The translations under genes were made by a program, and so were the position numbers. A stretch of DNA of 13,023 nt from CAG-390 sp964384555. Lineage in GTDB: Bacteria; Bacillota; Clostridia; Oscillospirales; CAG-272. A model generated the notes under the pieces. The model was not told the origin of the DNA. It worked only from the letters and a program-made list of their open reading frames with translations, and ran no database searches. Location: assembly GCA_964384555.1 (NCBI GenBank), contig CAYLLA010000047.1:1-13023 (forward strand), in the 5' to 3' direction. Positions 1 through 6,420 of the stretch are shown here, piece after piece; position 1 is the first letter of the stretch, and the number at the start of each line of letters is the position of its first letter.

Positions 1-65
1 AGCCGAAACGCCAAAACGCGAAAACCCTTGCAAATAAAGGAAAAATCAAAGGAGTCGAGAATAAA

Positions 66-1160
66 ATGAAATTAGGTATCGTAGGACTGCCGAATGTTGG
101 CAAGAGCACGCTTTTTAATGCACTGACGAGTGCGGGGGCGGATTCGGCAAACTATCCCTTTTGCACCATCGAGCCGAATGTGGGAGTGGTGCCGGTTCCG
201 GATGCGCGCCTTGATGCGCTGGCCAAAATGTACGATCCCGAAAAATACACCCCTGCCACTGTTGAGTTTTTTGACATTGCGGGGCTTGTCCGCGGTGCGG
301 CGCAGGGAGAGGGACTCGGCAACAAGTTTTTGTCTCACATAAGAGAGTGCGATGCCATCCTCCATGTAGTTCGTTGCTTTGAGGATGAGAATATAATCCA
401 CGTTGACGGCGGTGTCGATCCGGTGCGCGATGTTGAGACCATCAATTACGAGCTGATACTCTCGGATCTTGAGATGGTTGAGCGCAAGCTTGAAAGACTG
501 CGCAAGAACGCACGCAATGATAAGTCGCTTGCCGCCGAGCTTGACTTTTTTGAGCGCCTTGCTGTGCATCTCGGTGAGGGGCACGCGGCGCGGGCGATGG
601 ATATGAGCGATGATGAGGTGGCAATGCTTGCCGATGCGCCACTTCTTTCAAGCAAGCCCGTTATATATGTTGCCAATGTCGGTGAGGATGATCTGGGCGG
701 CGAGCCGCTCTCAAATCCTCATTATGCCGCACTGCGTGAGTATGCCGAGAGTGAGCATTCGGGATGCTCGGCAGTCTGCGCGGGCATCGAGGCGGAGATA
801 GCTGAGCTGGATGCCGATGAAAAGGCGGCGTTCCTTGAGGATCTCGGCATTGCCGAATCCGGCCTTGACAGACTTATCCGCGCAAGCTACGAGCTTTTGG
901 GGCTTATCTCCTTCCTGACAGCAGGACCCAAGGAAGTGCGCGCATGGACGATCAAGTGCGGCACAAAAGCACCCGGTGCGGCGGGTAAGATACACAGCGA
1001 CTTTGAGCGCGGCTTTATACGCGCCGAGATAGTATCCTTTGATGACCTTATGCGTTGCGGCTCTATGCTTGCGGCAAAGGAGGCAGGCCTTGTGCGCAGT
1101 GAGGGCAAGGAATACGTTATGCAGGATGGAGATGTTACCCTGTTTAGGTTCAACGTTTGA
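66..1160 (+). CDS. ychF: Redox-regulated ATPase YchF (Obg-family P-loop protein)
   Basis: This is a ribosome-associated P-loop ATPase of the TRAFAC/Obg group. The family binds ATP rather than GTP and is linked to translation and the oxidative stress response. The 364-residue length matches the family (about 363 residues). Visible parts are the G1 loop GLPNVGKS at residues 7-14, the FCTIEPN segment at 32-38 with Cys33 (the equivalent of the E. coli redox cysteine), DIAGL at 70-74, where a hydrophobic residue replaces the catalytic Gln, and NVGE at 204-207, the altered G4 that favours adenine. A helical coiled-coil insert covers roughly residues 125-185, and a C-terminal TGS domain runs from about 280 to the end. 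AAAGGAG at 48-54 is well placed for the ATG. No promoter is visible in the 65 bases upstream. The gene converges on recG. The assignment is secure. Confidence 0.97.
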   Translation: MKLGIVGLPNVGKSTLFNALTSAGADSANYPFCTIEPNVGVVPVPDARLDALAKMYDPEKYTPATVEFFDIAGLVRGAAQGEGLGNKFLSHIRECDAILHVVRCFEDENIIHVDGGVDPVRDVETINYELILSDLEMVERKLERLRKNARNDKSLAAELDFFERLAVHLGEGHAARAMDMSDDEVAMLADAPLLSSKPVIYVANVGEDDLGGEPLSNPHYAALREYAESEHSGCSAVCAGIEAEIAELDADEKAAFLEDLGIAESGLDRLIRASYELLGLISFLTAGPKEVRAWTIKCGTKAPGAAGKIHSDFERGFIRAEIVSFDDLMRCGSMLAAKEAGLVRSEGKEYVMQDGDVTLFRFNV

Positions 1161-1206
1161 TCTGTATACGCGGTATCAATAATCAATAAAAGAATAAAAA
1201 CAGGAT

Positions 1207-1239
1207 CTCGGTATCGAACGTGCGGCGTTCGATACCGAG
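1207..1239. terminator. Bidirectional intrinsic terminator between ychF and recG
   Basis: A perfect 14-bp stem (1207-1220 with 1226-1239) closes a 5-base loop. It can be extended outward to about 1203/1243 with wobble pairs. On the + strand the stem is followed by TCTTATAAGTTTTA. On the - strand it is followed by a T-rich run (the A-rich 1183-1202 on +). It can therefore serve both ychF and recG. The six bases at the tip, CGAACG/CGTTCG, are identical to those of the terminator at 4236-4271. Confidence 0.85.
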
Positions 1240-1260
1240 GTCTTATAAGTTTTATGGGAT

Positions 1261-3375
1261 CTATAAGAACATTTTTTCTATCTCGGCGCGAAGGAGCGGA
1301 TGCTCGCTGAGCTCCGGATCGGCCTCGAGCAGCTTTGCGGCGGCCTCGGTGGCGGAGGCAAGCAGTCCCGCATCTCCGCAAAGATCGGCAAAGCGAAATC
1401 TCACGCCGCCGCTTTGTCGCACGCCCTCGCCGCGTTTGCCGAAAAAGTCTCCCGGGCCGCGCAGGGCAAGATCCTCCTCGGCTATGTCAAAGCCGTTTTG
1501 CGTTTTTGTAAGCACCGCAAGTCTGCGCCGTGCGTTTTCGGAGCGACTGTCGGATACCAAAATGCAATAGGATCGCCGTGTGCCGCGCCCAACACGCCCG
1601 CGCAGCTGATGCAGCTGTGAAAGGCCAAAGCGCTCGGCGTTCTCAACGATCATCAGTGAGGCATTCGGAACGTTCACACCGACCTCAATGACGGTGGTGG
1701 ATACCAAAACATCGCTCTCACCGTCGGCAAACGCACGCATAACGGCATCCTTCTCACCCGGCTTCATTTTGCCGTGTACAAGAGAGATGCGCAGGGTGGG
1801 CAGGGCACAGCGCAATTCCTCGGCGTAAACGGTTGCCGCCTTGAGCGGCGGTTTGACCTCAAAACCGTCATCCTCGATATCCTCTATCCCGACCTCGCCG
1901 CAGTCGGGTGTTTCTGCTTCCTCAATGGATGGGCAAACGATGTACACCTGCCCGCCCTCGGCAACCGTTTTTTCTATAAACGCGTTTATCCGTTCGCGAT
2001 AGCTCTCGTTGACCGCAAAGGTATCTACCTTTTGCCGCCCGGGCGGCAGCTCATCTATCTTTGAAACATCAAGGTCGCCGTACAGTGTCAGCGCAAGCGA
2101 GCGCGGGATGGGTGTGGCGCTCATGGCCAGTACATGAACATGTGCGCCGCCGCTCGCCAGTGTGGCACGCTGGGCAACGCCAAAACGGTGTTGCTCATCT
2201 GTCACGGCCAGCGCAAGATCGGCAAATTCAACACCGTCGGATATCAGCGCGTGCGTGCCTATAATTATATCGGTGCGAAGCTCCGCTGACGGATTTACAA
2301 GTGACTCGCGTATGCGGCGCTTTTCGGCGGCGGTAGCAGAGCCTGTCAGCAGTGCCACGCTGATGCCGAGAGATGAAAGCATTGGGGAAAGCTCTGCATA
2401 GTGCTGCCTTGCAAGTATCTCTGTCGGTGCCATCAGCGCCGCTTGGTGACCGCTCATAACGGCTATAAGCATTGCTGCCGCGGCAACTACCGTTTTACCG
2501 CAACCAACATCCCCAACAACTATACGCTCCATTGGGATGTCCCGCTTCATGTCTGCGGCGATCTCGGATATCGTGCGCTTTTGTGCTCCCGTCAGCTCAT
2601 ACGGCAAAAGGCGGAGCAGGGGAGTAATGTTTTGCTTTGCGCAGACGGGCGCACCGCGCTCCCGCTCATGCTTATTTCGTCCCGCAAGCCCCAGCGAAAA
2701 GTAAAAAAGCTCGTCAAATATCAGCCTGCGCTTTGCGGCGGCCAAGGCGACGTAGCTCTCCGGCAGGTGGATGGCACGCAGTGCAAAGCCGAGTGTTGGC
2801 AACTCCAGCTCACAGCGTATCTCCTCGGGCAGAGGATCTGTGATAGTAGTTGCGCAAAGTCGCATGGCCTCCGCAACATTTTGCGCCAACTGTTTTTGCG
2901 TCAGCCCCTCTGATAGCGGATATACCGCCGTAAAATCCGGCAGTCGCCCCTCCTCCCACGGCTCGTAGGCGGGTGAGATCATCCTGTAGCGGCTACCCTT
3001 GCCGTGTACCTCAACAGTGCCGTAAAAGCGCCAAGTAGTGCCAAGCACAAATTTGCCGCGCAGGTAATCCTGATTAAAAAAGGTTATCTCCGCCGCGGCG
3101 CTCTCATCATAGGCGCGGAATTTCAGCAGGGAGAGCCGCCGCGGCAGTCTGGCACAGCGCGGCTCGGTGGCTACCGTCAGCACGAGAGCGGTCTTTCCGT
3201 CGCCGTTCTGAATATCCGAAAGCTTGCGAATATCCCCGCGGTTTTCATAAGCGCGCGGAATGTGATATAAAAGATCCTCAAGAGTCACAACTCCCATGCG
3301 CGCATATGCCCCGGCTCTTGCGCGCCCAACGCCGGATAGCGACGTTATCGGCGATGTAAGTCCAACGCTCCCCAT
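1261..3375 (-). CDS. recG: ATP-dependent DNA helicase RecG
   Basis: RecG is the branch-migrating superfamily 2 helicase that remodels stalled replication forks and Holliday junctions. The 704 residues begin with the wedge/OB-fold region (about 1-200, with the LSGVGRARA helix-hairpin-like motif near residue 13). The helicase motifs follow: Walker A GDVGCGKT at 288-295, GTHALIS at 373-379, DEQH box at 393-396, MSATPIPRS at 418-426, LVHGKMKPGEKD at 532-543, STTVIEVGVNVP at 559-570, and QLRGRVGRG at 590-598. The C-terminal part, with EDLALRGPGDFFG near 634-646, is intact. An acidic stretch at about 485-512, between the second RecA-like domain's first strand and its next motif, looks longer than usual. 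GGGAGG lies 6 bases before the ATG (3382-3387 on +), which supports this start. Transcription probably comes from the promoter at 3458-3486, giving a leader of about 75 bases. Confidence 0.97.
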   Translation of the reverse strand: MGSVGLTSPITSLSGVGRARAGAYARMGVVTLEDLLYHIPRAYENRGDIRKLSDIQNGDGKTALVLTVATEPRCARLPRRLSLLKFRAYDESAAAEITFFNQDYLRGKFVLGTTWRFYGTVEVHGKGSRYRMISPAYEPWEEGRLPDFTAVYPLSEGLTQKQLAQNVAEAMRLCATTITDPLPEEIRCELELPTLGFALRAIHLPESYVALAAAKRRLIFDELFYFSLGLAGRNKHERERGAPVCAKQNITPLLRLLPYELTGAQKRTISEIAADMKRDIPMERIVVGDVGCGKTVVAAAAMLIAVMSGHQAALMAPTEILARQHYAELSPMLSSLGISVALLTGSATAAEKRRIRESLVNPSAELRTDIIIGTHALISDGVEFADLALAVTDEQHRFGVAQRATLASGGAHVHVLAMSATPIPRSLALTLYGDLDVSKIDELPPGRQKVDTFAVNESYRERINAFIEKTVAEGGQVYIVCPSIEEAETPDCGEVGIEDIEDDGFEVKPPLKAATVYAEELRCALPTLRISLVHGKMKPGEKDAVMRAFADGESDVLVSTTVIEVGVNVPNASLMIVENAERFGLSQLHQLRGRVGRGTRRSYCILVSDSRSENARRRLAVLTKTQNGFDIAEEDLALRGPGDFFGKRGEGVRQSGGVRFRFADLCGDAGLLASATEAAAKLLEADPELSEHPLLRAEIEKMFL

Positions 3376-3457
3376 GTCTTGCCTCCCTCATAAAATCCAA
3401 TTGATCGCATCAGTGCCGCATGCAGCCTGTATTTTGATCATTTTGTACCATTTATAT

Positions 3458-3486
3458 ATTATAAACGACCCGCGGCCGCATGTCAA
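3458..3486 (-). promoter_or_regulatory. Consensus sigma-A promoter for recG
   Basis: Read on the - strand, this is TTGACA (3481-3486 on +), a 17-base spacer, then TATAAT (3458-3463 on +). Every hexamer position fits the housekeeping consensus. The spacer is very GC-rich. Its -35 box is only 12 bp from the -35 box of the opposing amidase promoter. Confidence 0.85.
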
Positions 3487-3498
3487 TAAAAAAGTTTC

Positions 3499-3527
3499 TT
3501 GACAAACCGTCTTTGTTGTTTTATAAT
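3499..3527 (+). promoter_or_regulatory. Consensus sigma-A promoter for the amidase gene
   Basis: TTGACA at 3499-3504, a 17-base spacer and TATAAT at 3522-3527 form a perfect housekeeping promoter. The predicted start is near 3534, about 60 bases before the amidase ATG. It is back to back with the recG promoter. Confidence 0.87.
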
Positions 3528-3593
3528 AGTCTTGTAAAGACCAAGGAACTAATTTTTAAGATATAAAAAACTGATCTGAAAGGAATAAAGAAA

Positions 3594-4199
3594 ATGTCAA
3601 AAGGACTTATTATCGTTGATCCCGGACACGGCAAGACCGCCAACCCGCACACCACGCGCGAGGGCTTTTATGAGGGAACGCAAAACTTTATCCTCTCACA
3701 GTATCTGCGTGACGAGCTGATAGCACGCGGCTTTGAGGTAAAGGTAACACGCGAAACAGTGGATGACGATCCCGAGCTTACCGAGCGCGGACAGATGGCA
3801 GGCAGACTTGGCGCTGTTATGTTCCTCTCCCTCCACTCAAACGCCCCCGGCGCATCCCGCTCACCGGAGGATTATGCCAAGGTAAAGGGAGCGGAGACCT
3901 TTTATTCGGTGAGCGATGAGGAGGGCAACGCCCCGATCGCACGCGCCCTTACCGATGCCGTTGTTAAGACCATGGGTACGCTTGACCGCGGTATAAAGAC
4001 ACGCCGCCACCCGGATGATCCCAATACCGATTACTATTCCGTCATCCGCAATGCCGCGCAGTCGGGTTGCCGCCGCGCATTTCTCATCGAGCACGGCTTC
4101 CATACCAACCCCGAGGATTCTGCATTCCTGCAAAGCTCGGAGTGCCTTGCGCGCCTTGCCAAGGCTGAGGCCGAGGTCATTGATAAATACTTTGGTTGA
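3594..4199 (+). CDS. N-acetylmuramoyl-L-alanine amidase, Amidase_3 type, single domain
   Basis: This is a zinc amidase of the Amidase_3 (CwlD/AmiC catalytic) family, which cleaves the bond between N-acetylmuramic acid and L-alanine in peptidoglycan. The 201 residues are essentially one catalytic domain. IVDPGHG at 7-13 supplies His12, Glu27 is the likely second zinc ligand, LSLHSNA at 78-84 supplies His81, and LIEHGFHTNPED at 164-175 carries the catalytic Glu166. All key residues are present. There is no signal peptide, membrane segment or cell-wall-binding repeat, because the domain starts within a few residues of Met1. GAAAGGA at 3578-3584 precedes the ATG by 9 bases. The lack of an export signal resembles phage endolysin catalytic domains, but no phage genes are nearby. 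The enzyme activity is well supported. The biological role (wall turnover, sporulation or germination, or a domesticated lysin) is open. Confidence 0.92.
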   Translation: MSKGLIIVDPGHGKTANPHTTREGFYEGTQNFILSQYLRDELIARGFEVKVTRETVDDDPELTERGQMAGRLGAVMFLSLHSNAPGASRSPEDYAKVKGAETFYSVSDEEGNAPIARALTDAVVKTMGTLDRGIKTRRHPDDPNTDYYSVIRNAAQSGCRRAFLIEHGFHTNPEDSAFLQSSECLARLAKAEAEVIDKYFG

Positions 4200-4235
4200 T
4201 CGGGGCGTTCTATCTATAACAGCTATCTAAAACAA

Positions 4236-4281
4236 CCATCCCTGCCGAACGTGTACGTTCGGCAGGGATGGCGTTTTTTTT
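4236..4281 (+). terminator. Strong intrinsic terminator after the amidase gene
   Basis: A perfect 16-bp stem (4236-4251 with 4256-4271) closes a TGTA loop, followed by GCG and eight T (4274-4281). On the opposite strand the stem is followed by a partly T-rich run (TTGTTTTAG), so it may also stop transcripts coming from pyk. The apical stem CGAACG/CGTTCG is the same as in the ychF-recG terminator. The 189 bases between here and the pyk stop hold only a weak 6-bp hairpin (4441-4455) and nothing else I recognise. Confidence 0.93.
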
Positions 4282-4470
4282 AATGCTTTTAATTATAATT
4301 TTTTTGTCGCAAAGGGCAAGCTGTCATTATTTTGACCGTTTACCTCTCGTCCGTCTCGATCGGCTCCCACGGTGCATCTGTGTTTTACCACTCGGTCTCG
4401 GTCGTGACCTATCTCGCGGGATGATGCCATTAAATTCTATCTTGATCGTATCAAGTGACTTTGAGCTTTT

Positions 4471-5886
4471 TTATTTGATTGTTTCAAACTTTACAAGGCT
4501 GGTGTTGCCGGAGCAGCCGTTCACCTGTCCGCCGGTGATGACGATAACGTCCCCGGCCGATACGAGCCCGGACTTTTTTGCCACCGCTACCGCGTGATAG
4601 AACAAAACATCCGCCGATTGAAATTCCTCGCTCATTGCGGGGATGACCGCCCAGGAGAGTGCCAGCTTGCGCCATACCTTTTCGTCCGTCGTCATGCCTA
4701 TGATGGGCTTGGGGGAACGGAAGCGGGATACCATTCTTGCCGTTGCGCCACTGCGCGAGCAAACGACTATCAGCTTGGCATCTATATCGATGGCCAGCGA
4801 GCAGGCGGAGTGAGAGATAGCATCTATTTGATTTTTTATCTTAAACTTTGCGGTGTGGAACAGCTCATTGTAGTCGATGTCCCGCTCTGTCTGCTCGGCG
4901 ATCTTTGCCATTGCCGCCACCGCCTCCACTGGATAGCTGCCTGCCGCCGTTTCGCCGGAGAGCATCAGTGCGCTCGTACCGTCGTATACCGCGTTTGCAA
5001 CGTCGGATATCTCCGCACGCGTGGGGCGCGGGTTGTGTATCATCGATTCAAGCATCTCTGTGGCGGTGATAACGCGCTTGCCGCGGAAACGGCAGGTGGT
5101 TATCATCATTTTTTGAATGGCAGGGAGCTGCTCAAAGGGTATCTCAACACCCATATCGCCGCGCGCGACCATAATACCGTCGGATGCATCGATTATGTCA
5201 ACTATATTGTCAACGCCGGAACGATTTTCGATCTTTGCGATTATATCTATGTCATCGCCGCCGTTTGCGTGCAAAAAATCGCGCACATCCTCAACGTTCT
5301 CTTTGCTTGAAACAAAGGAGAGGGCTATAAAATCAACATCGTTTTCAATGCCGAAAAGCAGATCCGCCTTGTCCTGCTCGCTCAAAAACACCTGATTCAG
5401 CACGCGGCCGGGAAAGCTCATGCTCTTGCGGTCGCTGAGCGTGCCGCCGTTGATTATCTCGGTCTCAATATCGTTGCCGTTTATTTTTGTAACATGGAAC
5501 TCAAGCAGACCGTTTGCAAGCAGTATCACCGCGCCCGGCTCAAGCTCGCGGGGCAGTGCTTTGTAGGAGACGGATACGCGCGTTTCATCCCCCTGTATAT
5601 CATCCGTGGTAAATGTAAAGCGATTGCCCGCAGTCAGCGTAACAGGGCCGTTTGCAAAGCGACCTATGCGATATTCAGGCCCTTTGGTATCAAGCATGAT
5701 GGCAACGGGCAGCCCAAGCTCATCTCTTGCCGCCTTAACGGCATCCATCATTTTTTTATGCTCGGAATGCTCACCGTGCGAAAAGTTAAAGCGCGCAACG
5801 CTCATTCCCGCCTTTATCATCTGCTTTAATGTATCGACCGAGGAACAAGCCGGCCCTATGGTACAAACGATCTTTGTTTTTCTCAT
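4471..5886 (-). CDS. pyk: Pyruvate kinase
   Basis: Pyruvate kinase converts phosphoenolpyruvate and ADP to pyruvate and ATP, the last step of glycolysis. At 471 residues it matches the short bacterial form and lacks the extra C-terminal PEP-utiliser domain found in some Bacillus-type enzymes. Visible motifs are KIVCTIGPA at 5-13, ARFNFSHG at 31-38, LDTKGPEYRIG at 65-75, AKIEN at 217-221 with the catalytic Lys218, MVARGDMGVEIP at 239-250, and ATEMLESMIHNPRPTRAE at 275-292. The C-terminal allosteric domain begins around 355. Some positions differ from the common form: ATEML instead of ATQML, GPEYR instead of GPEIR, and ILLANGLLEF where ILxDDGLIxL is usual. This fits a divergent clostridial subgroup. 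There is no good Shine-Dalgarno sequence, since the closest purine run is GGGG about 13 bases upstream of the ATG. The promoter is at 5975-6003. Confidence 0.96.
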   Translation of the reverse strand: MRKTKIVCTIGPACSSVDTLKQMIKAGMSVARFNFSHGEHSEHKKMMDAVKAARDELGLPVAIMLDTKGPEYRIGRFANGPVTLTAGNRFTFTTDDIQGDETRVSVSYKALPRELEPGAVILLANGLLEFHVTKINGNDIETEIINGGTLSDRKSMSFPGRVLNQVFLSEQDKADLLFGIENDVDFIALSFVSSKENVEDVRDFLHANGGDDIDIIAKIENRSGVDNIVDIIDASDGIMVARGDMGVEIPFEQLPAIQKMMITTCRFRGKRVITATEMLESMIHNPRPTRAEISDVANAVYDGTSALMLSGETAAGSYPVEAVAAMAKIAEQTERDIDYNELFHTAKFKIKNQIDAISHSACSLAIDIDAKLIVVCSRSGATARMVSRFRSPKPIIGMTTDEKVWRKLALSWAVIPAMSEEFQSADVLFYHAVAVAKKSGLVSAGDVIVITGGQVNGCSGNTSLVKFETIK

Positions 5887-5974
5887 TTTGATTCTAAAAC
5901 CCCATGTGTATTTATTTTCCGATGCACAGCCAAATTATGTAACACCGCCATCGGCGACAACTTTCTCCATTTAA

Positions 5975-6003
5975 ATGATAGCACAAAACACCGCCGATGT
6001 CAA
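5975..6003 (-). promoter_or_regulatory. Sigma-A promoter for pyk
   Basis: On the - strand, TTGACA (5998-6003 on +), a 17-base spacer and TATCAT (5975-5980 on +) match the consensus at 11 of 12 positions. The expected start near 5968 gives a leader of about 80 bases. A 9-base direct repeat, AACACCGCC on +, occurs at 5987-5995 inside the spacer and again at 5941-5949 in the leader. The second copy is part of a small CGCC/GGCG hairpin (5946-5956). Confidence 0.8.
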
Positions 6004-6044
6004 CAATTATTATGTGATTTTTTGTGTCGAATTATGCATGTTTG

Positions 6045-6220
6045 CTGTTTTGCCTTTTATATTATCGAAGCTGTAGGCGATCCTGACATACAACGACGTC
6101 GATCGTGCCCCTCCGTGGGGCACATGACCGAAAGTGTATCGTACCTTCAAGCCCCAATATGCCCCGAACTTGCCGGCGTTTGAAATACTGATGCTCAAAA
6201 AATGCGCAATTTGCGGATGT
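6045..6220. other. Structured intergenic segment of unknown nature
   Basis: This lies in the 534-base gene-free stretch between pyk and the citrate synthase operon. It is richer in G and C than the AT-rich DNA on either side. It contains a perfect 7-bp hairpin, GTGCCCC (6105-6111) with GGGGCAC (6117-6123) around a TCCGT loop, then two GCCCC boxes near 6154-6167, and an inverted repeat CGCAA-T-TTGCG at 6205-6215. A 120-codon open frame crosses it on the - strand (6010-6372) but has no convincing ribosome binding site. It could be a small RNA, an interspersed repeat, or a decayed gene. I cannot decide between these from sequence alone. Confidence 0.35.
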
Positions 6221-6263
6221 TTATAAAAAAATCGCCCAAAAATGAAAAAATACAAAATACATC

Positions 6264-6292
6264 TTGCAAAATGCAAAGAAGTGTAGTATAAT
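6264..6292 (+). promoter_or_regulatory. Promoter of the citrate synthase-aconitase-isocitrate dehydrogenase operon
   Basis: TTGCAA at 6264-6269, a 17-base spacer and TATAAT at 6287-6292 make a good sigma-A promoter, set in A-rich DNA that may act as an UP element. The -35 box is half of a perfect inverted repeat TTGCA-AAA-TGCAA (6264-6276), an operator-like arrangement. The expected start is near 6299. Confidence 0.75.
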
Positions 6293-6299
6293 ATAAAGC

Positions 6300-6420
6300 A
6301 ATTATCCGCCACCTGCGGAATATAGGCCGATGCCGCGGGATATCTCCTGCAGGCGCGGGGCGACTGCCGCACCCGCGTCCCCGCCGCCCGCGAGCCATTG
6401 CCGAAAAACGGAGAAATATT
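6300..6420 (+). promoter_or_regulatory. GC-rich 5' leader of the citrate synthase operon
   Basis: About 120 transcribed bases precede the first ATG. They are markedly GC-rich next to the A-rich promoter. Possible hairpins are CCGC/GCGG (6307-6310 with 6315-6318) and a longer one pairing GCGGGG near 6355-6360 with CCCCGC near 6379-6384. A 32-codon reading frame starts with ATG at 6330 and ends at 6428, overlapping the next start codon. It has no strong ribosome binding site of its own. No known riboswitch class is recognisable. Confidence 0.35.

Noticed and set aside
4594..5310. 238-codon + strand frame opposite pyk
   Set aside because: It is a shadow of the pyruvate kinase gene, whose motifs are unambiguous.
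6010..6372. 120-codon open frame on the - strand in the pyk to citrate synthase gap
   Set aside because: It has no good ribosome binding site, runs through the operon promoter and leader of the opposite strand, and has a mixed low-complexity composition. I keep the DNA segment as a finding but do not call a gene.
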